A model generated the notes under the pieces. That model worked only from the letters and a program-made list of their open reading frames with translations, made no database searches and was not told the origin of the DNA. Positions 24,796 to 33,989 of a stretch of DNA of 42,281 nt are shown piece after piece; positions within the stretch are counted from its first letter, which is position 1; each line of letters opens with the position of its first letter. Where the stretch lies: the NCBI GenBank assembly GCA_964503475.1, contig CAZCZU010000024.1, positions 1 to 42,281 on the forward strand. The letters run 5' to 3'. This stretch comes from CAZCZU01 sp964503475. Its GTDB lineage: Bacteria > Pseudomonadota > Zetaproteobacteria > Mariprofundales > Mariprofundaceae. A program made the position numbers and the translations under genes.

Positions 24796-26496
24796 TCATG
24801 ACAACACCATCTCATGCAGTGCAGCTCCCGCCGGCACCATCGGATATACGTTCTCCTCTTTCGAAACCGCCACATCGATCACGACGAAGCGATCACGGAT
24901 CGCCAGTGCCTCATCGAGCACGGAATCGAGCTCGTCCGGCTTGATGGCACGGAAGCCGACGCCGCCGTAGGCCTCGGCCAGACGGACGAAATCGGGCAGC
25001 GAATCGAAGTAGGAGTGCGAGTAGCGCGACTCGTAGAACATCTCCTGCCACTGACGCACCATGCCCATGTAGCCGTTGTTCAGGATCACCACCACAACCG
25101 GCAGGTTGTACTGCAGCGCCGTGGAGAGCTCCTGGGTACACATCTGGATCGAGGCATCGCCCGAAAAGAGCACCACCTGCTCCTCCGGCCGGGCCACCTG
25201 GGCGCCGACGGCTGCCGACAGGCCATAACCCATGGTGCCGAGCCCACCGGAGGTGAGCCAGCGATTCGGTTCCCTGAAGCCATAGTGCTGGGCAGCCCAC
25301 ATCTGATGCTGGCCGACATCGGTCGCCACGATGGCATTGCCGGCCGTCTTCTCATGCACCTTGCGGATCACCGTCTGCGGCTTGATCAGGCCTTCCGAGT
25401 CCTGCTCGAAGCCGAGGCTGTCCTTGGCCCGCCATTCATTGATCTGGTGCCACCACACCTTCAGAGCTGCCTCATCCGGATCGGCATCGCGTCGCGCCAG
25501 CTCCTCGAGCAGCTGCTGCAGCACTACAGCGACATCACCAACGATCGGCAAATGTGCCGGCACGTTCTTCGAGATCGACGATGGGTCGACATCGATATGG
25601 ATGATGGTCGCATCGGGTGCAAAGGCCTCGATCTTGCCAGTCACACGATCGTCAAAGCGCGCGCCCACCGCCACCAGCAGGTCGCAGTGCGACACCGCCA
25701 TATTGGCCTCGTAGGTGCCATGCATCCCGAGCATGCCGACGAAATGGTCATCATCGAACGGCACGCCGCCCAAACCCATCAGCGTATTGGTGACCGGTGC
25801 ATGCATCGTCTGGGCAAGCTTCAGCAAATGCTCGGCCCCGCCCTTGGAGCTGATGACACCGCCACCGGAATAGATCACCGGCCGGCGCGCCTCAAGCATC
25901 GCCTTGGCCGCCTTGCGGATCTGGCCCGGGTGCCCCTGAGTCACCGGCTTGTAGGAGCGCATCTCCACCTTTTCCGGCCACTCGAATTCGCACAGCTCAT
26001 TGGTGATATCCTTGGGAATATCGACCAGAACCGGGCCGGGACGGCCGGTGGTGGCGATATGGAAGGCCTCGCGAATCGTGCGCGCCAGATCCTTCACGTC
26101 CTTGACCAGGAAGTTGTGCTTGGTGACCGAACGGGTGATCCCGACGGTATCCGCCTCCTGGAAGGCGTCGTTACCGATCAGCGACGACATGACCTGCCCC
26201 GAGAAGCAGACGGTCGGGATCGAATCCATGTAGGAGTCGGCCAGGCCGGTGACGGCATTGGTGGCTCCGGGGCCGGAGGTCACCAGTGCCACGCCGCACT
26301 TGCCGGAGACACGTGCATAGCCATTGGCGGCATGCAGGGCTGCCTGCTCATGGCGCACCAGCACATGCTTGAAATGGCTCTGTTTGAAGATGGCATCGTA
26401 GATGGTCAGCACCGCGCCGCCGGGATACCCGAAGATGGTATCCACGCCTTCGCGTTTCAGACACTCCACAAATATTTCGGCGCCGGTCATTTTCAT
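24796..26496 (-). CDS. ilvB: Acetolactate synthase large (catalytic) subunit
   Basis: IlvB is the thiamine-diphosphate and FAD enzyme that starts branched-chain amino acid synthesis. The 566-residue protein shows the catalytic Glu50 in VRHEQAALHAANGYAR, the SGPGATN and GRPGPV stretches of the family, and the ThDP motif GDASIQM followed by NNGYMGMV. AGGGT lies 8 bases before the ATG. The partner ilvH follows on the same strand. No attenuator leader peptide with branched-chain codons is evident upstream. Confidence 0.96.
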   Translation of the reverse strand: MKMTGAEIFVECLKREGVDTIFGYPGGAVLTIYDAIFKQSHFKHVLVRHEQAALHAANGYARVSGKCGVALVTSGPGATNAVTGLADSYMDSIPTVCFSGQVMSSLIGNDAFQEADTVGITRSVTKHNFLVKDVKDLARTIREAFHIATTGRPGPVLVDIPKDITNELCEFEWPEKVEMRSYKPVTQGHPGQIRKAAKAMLEARRPVIYSGGGVISSKGGAEHLLKLAQTMHAPVTNTLMGLGGVPFDDDHFVGMLGMHGTYEANMAVSHCDLLVAVGARFDDRVTGKIEAFAPDATIIHIDVDPSSISKNVPAHLPIVGDVAVVLQQLLEELARRDADPDEAALKVWWHQINEWRAKDSLGFEQDSEGLIKPQTVIRKVHEKTAGNAIVATDVGQHQMWAAQHYGFREPNRWLTSGGLGTMGYGLSAAVGAQVARPEEQVVLFSGDASIQMCTQELSTALQYNLPVVVVILNNGYMGMVRQWQEMFYESRYSHSYFDSLPDFVRLAEAYGGVGFRAIKPDELDSVLDEALAIRDRFVVIDVAVSKEENVYPMVPAGAALHEMVLS

Positions 26497-26616
26497 GGTG
26501 ATTACCCTGTGATGTTACAATTTTATGCCCAATTGCGCGGGATCGCGCCTCTTGCAAAGAACCAGCGACCTTAGGTCCGGCGCCGAAAGGAGTCAACCAC
26601 AACAAATTTGGGCCGG

Positions 26617-27231
26617 CTAGCGCGACCCCAGGCTCGCCAATTGACGGTCATGCACATGGGCGAGAAATATCTGGGCCGCGATCGCCCCGACCAGCGCCAG
26701 AAACATATCCCACTGCGTATCCCAGACATCGCCCTGGGTGGCCAGGAAGGCATCGGCAGCCGTGCCGGTGGCCAGTGCCACCCACCACTCGATGAATTCA
26801 TACATGGCACTGATCGCCAGACAGATGCAGGTGACGATAAAGAATAGCCATTTGCCGCTTTCAAGCGGCGACAGACGGATCAGGATTTCGCGCGCTACGA
26901 TGGCCGGAAAGAAGCCCTGGGCGACATGCCCTAGGCGGTCGTAGTAGTTGCGCGACAGTTCGAAGCTATCGCGCAACCAGTTGAACAGCGGCATCTCGGC
27001 ATAGGTGTAGTGGCCGCCGACCATCAGAATCACGGCATGCAGCAGGATGCAGAGATAGGCGAGACCGGTGAGGCGGAATCGCCGGTAGGTGACCACGATG
27101 ATCGTGATACCGACCAAGGCCGGGAACACTTCGAGAAACCAGATGAAGTAATCCAGCGGCCGAATCGCCGACCATACGAGCACCACGGCAAAGGCGGACA
27201 GCATCGCCTGATGCGCCGCCGGCAATCTCAT
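26617..27231 (-). CDS. DUF2238 (YjdF-like) membrane protein
   Basis: This 204-residue membrane protein has about six hydrophobic helices. The family pattern is clear in GGHYTYAEMP near residue 72, NYYDRLGHVAQGFFPAI near 94-110, and AMYEFIEWW near 142, followed by QGDVWDTQWDM. These conserved polar residues in helices are typical of DUF2238/YjdF, for which no function is established. The ATG overlaps the folA stop by 4 bases, so it is translationally coupled to folA. Nothing links it to folate chemically. Confidence 0.88.
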   Translation of the reverse strand: MRLPAAHQAMLSAFAVVLVWSAIRPLDYFIWFLEVFPALVGITIIVVTYRRFRLTGLAYLCILLHAVILMVGGHYTYAEMPLFNWLRDSFELSRNYYDRLGHVAQGFFPAIVAREILIRLSPLESGKWLFFIVTCICLAISAMYEFIEWWVALATGTAADAFLATQGDVWDTQWDMFLALVGAIAAQIFLAHVHDRQLASLGSR

Positions 27232-27722
27232 CCCCGGCGCTCCAGAATGCGGAAACGGCAGGCTGCATGGTTCTTTTCGTCCGCCGCATGGTGTTCACTG
27301 AACGTCTCCCGCCATGCTTTGATATCGAAGACGGGGAACCAGGCATCACCCTCGAACACACCCTCCACCTCGGTGATATAGAGGCGATCGGCATACGGCA
27401 ACGTGGCGGCGTACACTTCGGCCCCGCCCATCACCATCAACTCTTCGGCATCGCCTGCCGTCGCCAGCGCCTCATCGAGGCTGTGCACCACCGTACAACC
27501 ATCGATCGCCAGGGGCTGTCGGGTCAGCACCAGATTGAGCCGCTTCGGCAAAGGCCTGCCGATCGACTCATGTGTCTTGCGTCCCATCAGGACCGGCTTG
27601 CCCGTGGTTTGCCGCCGGAACCAGGCCATGTCGGCCGGCAGTTGCCATGGCAGGCCGTTGTCACGGCCGATCAGGCGCTGCTCATCCATGGCCCAGATCA
27701 GGGAGATGCGTGGTCGATTCAT
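27228..27722 (-). CDS. folA: Dihydrofolate reductase
   Basis: FolA reduces dihydrofolate with NADPH and supports thymidylate synthesis; thyA is about 5 kb away. The protein from the ATG at 27722 has 164 residues, the normal size. It shows ISLIWAMDE near the start, IGRDNGLPWQLPADM with the catalytic Asp, MGRKTHESIGRPLP and VMGGAEVY. An in-frame GTG at 27773 has an AAGG upstream, while the ATG has no ribosome site, so a 17-residue N-terminal extension is possible. It is divergent from the DUF748 gene. Confidence 0.95.
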   Translation of the reverse strand: MNRPRISLIWAMDEQRLIGRDNGLPWQLPADMAWFRRQTTGKPVLMGRKTHESIGRPLPKRLNLVLTRQPLAIDGCTVVHSLDEALATAGDAEELMVMGGAEVYAATLPYADRLYITEVEGVFEGDAWFPVFDIKAWRETFSEHHAADEKNHAACRFRILERRG

Positions 27723-27793
27723 GCCGGAAGCAGGCCATGCGGGCAGGCTGTCGTCAATAGCGTCATCCGCCACATACGACTAACCTTGCCGCT

Positions 27794-30112
27794 ATGCATC
27801 GCCCTGTTTTCCGTCACCTATCCACCTGGATCATCGCGCTTGTTGCGCTCGCCACCCTGCTGATCGCAACCCTTCCCGAGCTGATGCGCTATGGCGCCCT
27901 TGCCCTGCTGGAGCAGCAGGGCAAGGCCCAGGTCTCGATCGATGATATCGATTTCAACCCCTTTACCGGCGAATTCGAGATCGAGCGCCTTAGCACAAGC
28001 TCCGGACTGCTGCTCAAACATGCCAAGGTACGCCTGGAGTGGTGGCCGCTCTGGCACCGCAAACTGGTCGTTCGCGAGCTGCGCGGCGACACCCTGAAGC
28101 TGACACTCGTCCGACATGCGGATGGCAGCCTGGTGATCGGCGGCATTGCCATCCCGGCAGGAAACGCGACCCCGAAAGCTGCGCAGAACCACGAGGCATC
28201 CACCCCGTGGCAGATCAACTTGCCCGGGGCCGATTTCACCCACCTCGACCTCACCGTCGAGCTGGATAGCGGCGCCAAACAGCCACCCCGTCACGCCCAT
28301 CTCACCCTGAACGATCTCTACCTCTACCGCCTGGCCATCCACGGCCAGCAGATCCGGGTGGGTGAATTGCGCCTGGATGGCTTTGCCGCCGAGGACTCGG
28401 CGGGGCAACTGTCCGAATCGCTGCAGCGCCTGCAGCTCTATGGCCTGCAGCTCGATGCCACACCGCACCTGGCGCTGGATGAGGCCAATATCCTCAAGCT
28501 GGTGCTGGCCCCGCCGGCGCCGTTTGCCGGCGGCAGCTTCGGCCGGATCACCTTGCGGCAGCTACAGGCTGCACCGGCCGGGCCGTTCTCGCTTGCATCC
28601 CTGCACATCGATGACGCCATCCTACCCAGTCGCAAATCCACGCGGCTGGGCGGCTTCGCCTCGCTGCAGCTCGATGACCTGAAAGGGGTAATTCCGGAGC
28701 GGCTTAGCCTGGGAGAACTGAACATCGACGGCTTGCAACTCCCCGTCGACGATAGCGCCAGCCTTGGCCATATCGATCGCCTGGCAACGAAAAGGATGAC
28801 CCTGCTGGCCGGAAAGGAGGCGCCCGCCCTTGCCGCAGATTCAATCCTCCTCGGCGGCATCACGCTCCCCTCCGACAAGCGCATGAAGATGGGAAGCATC
28901 GGCGCCCTGGAGATTACCGCACTCGATGCAGGCAAACAGCAGATCAGCATGGATTCACTGGCCATCCGCCAACTGCAGGCCGCGCTGCTGCGCGGCAAGC
29001 GTGGCAATGTCGATATTCCGCAGCCAGCGATCGAAGCGGACGCAACCGGCGAGAAGCCTAAGCCAGCCGACAATCCTGCTCCGTCAGAAAATGCGGCAGC
29101 GCCCATCCAGCTGCGTATCGGCGCCTTTTCGGTAGACCGAGGCAGCCGCGTGACGCTGCGTGATGAATCGGTGCAGCCGGTATTCAAGAGCGAAATGGCG
29201 ATCCGCCGCTTCACCCTGGCACCGCTCACGATCGGCACGGCCGAGGCCGGAAAACTCGACCTGGATATCACCCTGGACCGGCAGAGCACACTACAAGCCA
29301 AAGGCTCGCTAACCCCTGATCCGGCCCATCTTGCCGCCGACCTTTCCGTAGCCCTGAAAGAGCTGAACCTGCCGGCGCTATCGCCCTACATCGAGCAGGC
29401 CATGCATTTCGCCATCAAGACCGGCCAGCTCGATATCGACAGCAAGGCGAAGCTCGCCAAAGGGCAGCTTGCTTCCGAAAACGGCATCCATATCCGTCGC
29501 CTGCAAATCGACAGTGGCAAGGATGCGCCCATGGTTGGCGGCATGACCATTAACACGGCCCTGGAGATGATCCGCGAGGATAATGGCGACATTAACCTCG
29601 ACGTACCGCTGAACGGTCCGCTGGACAATATTCAGGCCGGTCTGGGTGATGTGATCAATAAGGCGCTGATGACCGCCATGCAGAAAGCGGCACTGGCCTA
29701 TGCCAGCCAGTATCTCTATCCCTACGGCACCATCATCTCGGTCGCTTCCACGGTAGCCAAGGCCGCCATGGCCCCACCGCGCCTGAGCCCGATTGTCTTC
29801 CCGCCCCTGCAGGAGAAGCTGGATGAGAAGGGCCTCGACTATGCCGGCAAAATTACCGGCCTGCTCAAGGCCAAGACGAAGATTCGCCTGCAGGTCTGCG
29901 GCGTGGCCGCCCCGGCCGAAGCGAAGACAATCGATACGCAGCGACCGGTGCCGGATGATGAGCATCTCCTTGATCTGGCCAGGGCTCGCTCACGTCAGGT
30001 CGTGGAGACCATTGCAGGCCAGGGGATTGCCACCGACCGCCTCTTCGCCTGCAAACCGGAGATCGACCGGGGTGAAAAGGCCAAAGGACGGGTCGAGCTG
30101 CTGCTCGAGTAA
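27794..30112 (+). CDS. DUF748 (AsmA-like) envelope protein
   Basis: This large 772-residue protein has one N-terminal membrane segment (about 10-30) followed by a periplasmic beta-rich region. The start of the mature part, VSIDDIDFNPFTGEFEIERL, is typical of DUF748, which belongs to the AsmA-like group. Related proteins are thought to bridge inner and outer membranes for lipid transport, but DUF748 itself lacks a proven function. A low-complexity Pro/Ala/Lys linker lies near 420-440. The C-terminal part ends in an OmpA-like helical stretch (LARARSRQV). Its stop is 3 bases from the convergent NYN gene. No ribosome site is obvious. Confidence 0.85.
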   Translation: MHRPVFRHLSTWIIALVALATLLIATLPELMRYGALALLEQQGKAQVSIDDIDFNPFTGEFEIERLSTSSGLLLKHAKVRLEWWPLWHRKLVVRELRGDTLKLTLVRHADGSLVIGGIAIPAGNATPKAAQNHEASTPWQINLPGADFTHLDLTVELDSGAKQPPRHAHLTLNDLYLYRLAIHGQQIRVGELRLDGFAAEDSAGQLSESLQRLQLYGLQLDATPHLALDEANILKLVLAPPAPFAGGSFGRITLRQLQAAPAGPFSLASLHIDDAILPSRKSTRLGGFASLQLDDLKGVIPERLSLGELNIDGLQLPVDDSASLGHIDRLATKRMTLLAGKEAPALAADSILLGGITLPSDKRMKMGSIGALEITALDAGKQQISMDSLAIRQLQAALLRGKRGNVDIPQPAIEADATGEKPKPADNPAPSENAAAPIQLRIGAFSVDRGSRVTLRDESVQPVFKSEMAIRRFTLAPLTIGTAEAGKLDLDITLDRQSTLQAKGSLTPDPAHLAADLSVALKELNLPALSPYIEQAMHFAIKTGQLDIDSKAKLAKGQLASENGIHIRRLQIDSGKDAPMVGGMTINTALEMIREDNGDINLDVPLNGPLDNIQAGLGDVINKALMTAMQKAALAYASQYLYPYGTIISVASTVAKAAMAPPRLSPIVFPPLQEKLDEKGLDYAGKITGLLKAKTKIRLQVCGVAAPAEAKTIDTQRPVPDDEHLLDLARARSRQVVETIAGQGIATDRLFACKPEIDRGEKAKGRVELLLE

Positions 30113-30115
30113 TCC

Positions 30116-30928
30116 CTACTCGGCAGTGATCTCCTTGATGATATAACCGCCCGACTTCTCGTCGAACTCAAGCTTCAGAAGGCCGCGCGCCTGCGCCTCT
30201 TCCAGTAGCAGGCCGAAGGTCTTGAAGCCGTGGTAGCCCTCGGAGAAGCCCGGCTTGCGCCGCTTCAGGGTCTGCTTGACCATCGAACCCCACAGCTTCT
30301 CCTCCTCGCCACGCTCCTTGAACAGATCCTCGACCGTGGCCACCACCAGCTCGATGCCCTCCTGCTGCAGCTCCTCCTCATTCGGCTTCTCCGCCTTGCC
30401 CTTGCTCTTGCTGCCGCCACGCCTGCGCTTCGCCTTGCCGGGCTTGTCGGCATCGCGCACCAGATCATCGTAGTAGATAAATTCGTCGCAGTTGGAGGTG
30501 AGCAGGTCGGAGGTGGAGTTCTTCACCCCCACCCCGATCACCAGCTTGTCGTTCTCCCTGAGCTTGGAGACCAGCGGCGAAAAATCGGAATCGCCCGAGA
30601 TAATGACGAAGGTATCGACATGCGCCTTGGTGTAGCAGAGGTCGAGCGCATCGACGACCATACGGATATCGGCCGAATTTTTGCCACTCTGGCGCACATG
30701 CGGAATCTCGATCAGCTCGAACGACGCTTCGTGCATCGGCGCCTTGAACTCCTTGTAACGCTCCCAGTCGCAGTAGGCCTTCTTGACCACGATATTGCCC
30801 TTGAGCAGCAGACGCTCGAGCACCCGCTGGATATCGAAGGCGGCATAGTTGGCATCGCGTACCCCCAGCGCCACATTCTCGAAATCGCAAAACAACGCCA
30901 TGCTGTGGCTTCCCGCCTTATTGGTCAT
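30116..30928 (-). CDS. NYN-domain nuclease-like protein with C-terminal LOTUS/OST-HTH domain
   Basis: This 270-residue protein has an N-terminal NYN (PIN-like) domain with acidic residues at the expected places: Asp15 and Glu17 in FCDFENV, Asp87 in GKNSADIRM, and Asp113 and Asp115 in SGDSDFSPLV. These positions bind metal in NYN ribonucleases. A Lys/Arg-rich linker (about 164-185) leads to a winged LOTUS/OST-HTH domain near 190-265 that often binds RNA. A GGGAG precedes the ATG. It probably acts on RNA; the target is unknown. Confidence 0.88.
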   Translation of the reverse strand: MTNKAGSHSMALFCDFENVALGVRDANYAAFDIQRVLERLLLKGNIVVKKAYCDWERYKEFKAPMHEASFELIEIPHVRQSGKNSADIRMVVDALDLCYTKAHVDTFVIISGDSDFSPLVSKLRENDKLVIGVGVKNSTSDLLTSNCDEFIYYDDLVRDADKPGKAKRRRGGSKSKGKAEKPNEEELQQEGIELVVATVEDLFKERGEEEKLWGSMVKQTLKRRKPGFSEGYHGFKTFGLLLEEAQARGLLKLEFDEKSGGYIIKEITAE

Positions 30929-31006
30929 GCTTACTCCCGCTCATTGTGTTGAAAATCATGTTTCCATTGTCCGACATCCTCGCACCGATAGCAAACGACA
31001 TCGTGT

Positions 31007-31036
31007 TTGGCGGCCGCAGTCAATCCGGCCTATGCT
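31007..31036 (+). promoter_or_regulatory. Candidate sigma-70 promoter for the DUF992 gene
   Basis: TTGGCG at 31007-31012 and TATGCT at 31031-31036 are 18 bases apart, about 85 bases upstream of the DUF992 start, in the gap between two divergent genes. This is a moderate consensus match. Confidence 0.4.
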
Positions 31037-31123
31037 AGGAATTACCCCTGCGGGAGATGCGTCCATCTGCTGAACCTTGGTGGGGATGCATTGCTTTCAA
31101 ACCACGAATAGGGAGAACCAGTC

Positions 31124-31663
31124 ATGACACAGAAACCGTTTTGGATTGCAGCCATGGTCGCCGCTATGGCCATGCTGGCGCCACAGATAGCCAGCGCTTC
31201 CGATAAATCGACAGCTGGCGGCAAGGTGGGTGTACTCACCTGCAAAACCGTCAAGGGCTCGGGCTTCAGCCTGCTGATTCACTCGACCCAGAACATCACC
31301 TGTGAACTGCGCTCCACCACCGGTGGTGCCGTGGAACACTACAAGGGTGAGACCGGCATCGGGCTTGGCATCGACATCAACATCAAGCGCAAGGAGACGC
31401 TGACCTACGGTGTCTTCGCCGCCGATTTCGTGCCCGGCACCTATCAGCTTGCCGGCAAATACGGCGGTGCCGGCGGTTCGGCCACAGTCGGTATCGGTGT
31501 CGGCGCCCAGGCCCTGATCGGCGGCAGCAATAAGAGCGTATCGCTTGAGCCGATGATCTCCGGCAGTACCGGTGCCGGCGTTTCAGGCGGCATCACCTAC
31601 CTCTACCTCGAGCCGGACAAAGCACGCGATATGAAAATGAAGGGCAAGGACATGGACGACTAA
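31124..31663 (+). CDS. DUF992 secreted protein
   Basis: This 179-residue protein begins with a signal peptide of about 26 residues (ending ASA). The mature part has the DUF992 pattern VGVLTCKTVKGSGFSLLIHS followed by ITCELR with two cysteines, a Gly-rich middle (GGAGGSATVGIGVGAQALIGG) and an aromatic end. Members are periplasmic or secreted and have no established function. GGGAGA lies near the ATG. A good terminator follows the stop, so it is a single-gene unit. The C-terminal tail is very Lys/Met/Asp-rich. Confidence 0.85.
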   Translation: MTQKPFWIAAMVAAMAMLAPQIASASDKSTAGGKVGVLTCKTVKGSGFSLLIHSTQNITCELRSTTGGAVEHYKGETGIGLGIDINIKRKETLTYGVFAADFVPGTYQLAGKYGGAGGSATVGIGVGAQALIGGSNKSVSLEPMISGSTGAGVSGGITYLYLEPDKARDMKMKGKDMDD

Positions 31664-31683
31664 GTGCCCCGCATTGTCACGAC

Positions 31684-31713
31684 AAGGGCCGGCCAGATGC
31701 CGGCCCTTTTCTT
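31684..31713 (+). terminator. Rho-independent terminator after the DUF992 gene
   Basis: AAGGGCCGGC (31684-31693) pairs with GCCGGCCCTT (31699-31708) around a 5-base loop and is followed by TTCTT. Confidence 0.9.
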
Positions 31714-31808
31714 ATCTGCAAAGAGTGAATGACTTCCATGACATCTTTTTCCATTGCCATACAACCCTTGTGATTGACTTCACGGCCATCCATTGAAGAT
31801 TGAATCGT

Positions 31809-32201
31809 ATGCAGATCAGTAGCGATTCCCGACCCTATTACGAACGCATCGGCGGCGAGGATGGTGTGCGCCGGCTGGTGCGGCGCTTCTACGAGCTGAT
31901 GGATACGCTGCCGGAAGCGGCAGGTATTCGCGCCATGCACGAGGATTTGCCGCGCGCCGAGGAGAAACTGTTCATGTTTCTCTCCGGCTGGATGGGCGGA
32001 CCGCAGCTCTATAGCGAGAAGTACGGCCATCCGAGACTTCGTATGCGCCACATGCCATTTCCCATCGCCGAATCGGAACGCAACCAGTGGATGCTGTGCA
32101 TGAACCAGGCCCTGGCCGACACCGTCGAGGAGAAGGCGCTGCGCGCCGAGATCTCCACCGCCCTCTACAAGGTGGCGGACTTCATGCGCAACAAGGAGTG
32201 A
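31809..32201 (+). CDS. Group II truncated haemoglobin
   Basis: This 130-residue globin has the group II pattern: Tyr28 in FYELMD at the B10 place, KLFMFLSGWMGGPQLY, the F-region GHPRLRMRHMPFPI with the proximal His81, and Trp94 at the G8 place. The family binds O2 and related ligands, and some members detoxify nitric oxide. I used the ATG at 31809 instead of the TTG three codons upstream; neither has a strong ribosome site. It is followed 11 bp later by a small membrane protein gene. A TTGACT at 31774-31779 could be part of its promoter. Confidence 0.9.
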   Translation: MQISSDSRPYYERIGGEDGVRRLVRRFYELMDTLPEAAGIRAMHEDLPRAEEKLFMFLSGWMGGPQLYSEKYGHPRLRMRHMPFPIAESERNQWMLCMNQALADTVEEKALRAEISTALYKVADFMRNKE

Positions 32202-32212
32202 GCTGACTCTCC

Positions 32213-32647
32213 ATGAGCAATAGCCCCCGCGCAGCACTCGCCCGAATTTTTATTCTGCTTCTTGTCTGCTGCATATCGGCCTTTGCGTGGGAGCAGCATA
32301 CTGTCTCCGGTATGCAGCAAATCACCGGAACCGTGATCAGCGTGAAACCGGTGCTTGCCGGCAAGGGTGGCGATCATCGTGAATTCACTATCCGCTATCT
32401 CTGGCAGGGTAAGGCACATGTTCTGATCACCCGGCGCGGCATTATTGATGCATTGGGAACGCTGAAAAATTTAAGTGCAGGTGAACATGTTGCGTTGGCC
32501 ATTCAGCCGGCATCGCCTGAGCGGGCCATGCTCGATACGATCAGCAACCGTTACCTGTTAACGCTCTGCTTTGCCATTCTCACTATAATTTTCGGCACAG
32601 TTGTTGCCATCATGGTCGTGAAAGGTCGTTTGCCGCCCTCCGATTAA
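32213..32647 (+). CDS. Small membrane protein, DUF3592-like layout
   Basis: This 144-residue protein has an N-terminal membrane segment or signal anchor (about 10-27), a small periplasmic beta-rich domain (about 35-105) and a second membrane segment (about 113-136). This matches the layout of DUF3592 proteins, but the sequence match is weak. It follows the globin gene by 11 bp and is probably co-transcribed. Its TAA overlaps the stop of the convergent thyA gene, sharing 4 bases. Function is unknown. Confidence 0.65.
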   Translation: MSNSPRAALARIFILLLVCCISAFAWEQHTVSGMQQITGTVISVKPVLAGKGGDHREFTIRYLWQGKAHVLITRRGIIDALGTLKNLSAGEHVALAIQPASPERAMLDTISNRYLLTLCFAILTIIFGTVVAIMVVKGRLPPSD

Positions 32648-33477
32648 ACGGCAATCGGCGCCTTGATGCCCGGGTGGCACTGGTAATCGACCAGCTCGAA
32701 ATCCTCGAATTTGAAATCGAAAATGTTCTTCACATCCGGATTGATCCGCATCGTCGGCAAGGGATAAGGCTCGCGCGCAAGCTGTGTATCCACCTGCTCA
32801 AAATGGTTCGAATAGATGTGGGCATCGCCGAAGGTGTGGATGAACTCGCCCGGTTTCAGTCCCATCACCTGCGCTATCATCATGGTGAGCAGGGCATAGG
32901 AGGCGATGTTGAACGGCACGCCGAGCAGGATATCGGCACTGCGCTGGTAGAGCTGGCAGGAGAGCTTGCCGTCGGCGACATAGAACTGGAAAAAGGCGTG
33001 GCAGGGGGCCAGCGCCATGCGCCCGGCCTCGGCATTGGCAACGGGGCTCACCGACTCATCCGGCAGATCGGCCACGTTCCAGGCCGAGACGATCAGGCGG
33101 CGGGAGTTGGGGCGGGTTTTGAGCTGCTCGACCAATTCGCTGATCTGATCGATATGGCGGCCATCCGGGGTGGGCCAGTTGCGCCACTGGTAGCCGTAGA
33201 CCGGGCCGAGGTCGCCGTCTTCCGTGGCCCACTCGTTCCAGATCGAGACACCGTTCTCTTTCAGGTAGGCGATGTTGGTCTCGCCCTTCAGGAACCAGAG
33301 CAGTTCATGGATGATCGATTTCAGGTGCACCTTCTTGGTGGTGACCAGCGGGAAACCTTCGGCCAGGTCGAAACGCATCTGGTGACCGAACACGGAGAGC
33401 GTGCCGGTGCCGGTGCGATCGCCTTTCCGGGTGCCTTGCTCGCGCACATGGCGCATCAGATCGAGATATGCCTTCAA
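32644..33477 (-). CDS. thyA: Thymidylate synthase
   Basis: ThyA methylates dUMP with methylene-THF. The 277-residue product has KGDRTGTGTLS, the catalytic Cys159 in MALAPCHAFFQFYV, QRSADILLGVPFNIASYALL and the C-terminal PGIKAPIAV. Between WNV and MALAPCH it has about 13 extra residues (ESVSPVANAEAGR) compared with the 264-residue E. coli enzyme; some other ThyA enzymes have a similar insert. I chose TTG at 33477 because AGGGG lies 5 bases upstream and KAYLDLM matches the family start. It ends against the membrane-protein gene at 32213. Confidence 0.96.
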   Translation of the reverse strand: MKAYLDLMRHVREQGTRKGDRTGTGTLSVFGHQMRFDLAEGFPLVTTKKVHLKSIIHELLWFLKGETNIAYLKENGVSIWNEWATEDGDLGPVYGYQWRNWPTPDGRHIDQISELVEQLKTRPNSRRLIVSAWNVADLPDESVSPVANAEAGRMALAPCHAFFQFYVADGKLSCQLYQRSADILLGVPFNIASYALLTMMIAQVMGLKPGEFIHTFGDAHIYSNHFEQVDTQLAREPYPLPTMRINPDVKNIFDFKFEDFELVDYQCHPGIKAPIAV

Positions 33478-33564
33478 TGTTCCCCTCGCAAGCCCGTTTG
33501 ATCTCGGATATGCTGCCGTCACTCACAGACAGGTCAATGTCCAAACGACCTACGGGAGAAGATC

Positions 33565-33942
33565 ATGCGAACCATCCTGCCAGCCATCTGCCTTACCCTG
33601 CTCTTCAGTATGCAGGCCCATGCCGATGACGTCACCGTCAATCCGCAGGTGACCGATGCCACGACCCATGAGCAGATGATGCCGGCCGATGAGCAGGCCA
33701 CCGATACTCCGGAAAACAGAGGCCCGCTGACCGCCACCGACAAGATCGTCAACCGCTTCATGGAGCTGGATACCGATACCAGCGAGGGCGTCTCCTTCGA
33801 GGAGTACATGACCATGGTACAGCAGCGCGCCACCGATCGTTTCGCCTCGATGGATGCCAACGAGGATGGCGAGGTCACCGCCGAGGAGTACCGCGAATTC
33901 TGGAAGGCGCGCAAGGCGCAGTACTACCGCCCGAAACGTTAA
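33565..33942 (+). CDS. Secreted EF-hand protein
   Basis: This 125-residue protein has a signal peptide of about 20 residues (ending AHA). Two calcium-binding EF-hand loops follow: residues 69-80 (DTDTSEGVSFEE) and 97-108 (DANEDGEVTAEE). Both have acidic residues at positions 1, 3 and 12. It is likely a periplasmic calcium-binding protein with no catalytic part. GGGAGA precedes the ATG. It is a single gene, with a strong hairpin after it, between divergent thyA and a convergent operon. Confidence 0.85.
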   Translation: MRTILPAICLTLLFSMQAHADDVTVNPQVTDATTHEQMMPADEQATDTPENRGPLTATDKIVNRFMELDTDTSEGVSFEEYMTMVQQRATDRFASMDANEDGEVTAEEYREFWKARKAQYYRPKR

Positions 33943-33951
33943 GTCATCCGC

Positions 33952-33983
33952 CTTTCGTCTTCCCGCGCAGGCGGGAATCGAAA
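33952..33983. terminator. Hairpin between convergent genes
   Basis: CTTTCG-TC-TTCCCGC (33952-33966) pairs with GCGGGAA-T-CGAAAG (33971-33983 or so) around GCAG. The core TTCCCGC-GCAG-GCGGGAA is the type found in widespread proteobacterial repeats. It can serve both the EF-hand gene and the secretin-like gene. Confidence 0.65.
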
Positions 33984-33989
33984 GTGGCT

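Noticed and set aside
26535..26548. GCGCG/CGCGC inverted repeat upstream of ilvB as an attenuator
   Set aside because: The stem is only five pairs, and there is no leader peptide rich in Leu, Val or Ile nearby.
32644..32647. Overlapping stops of thyA and the 32213 gene as a sign of frameshift or mis-annotation
   Set aside because: Both proteins have normal ends, so it is a simple tail-to-tail overlap.
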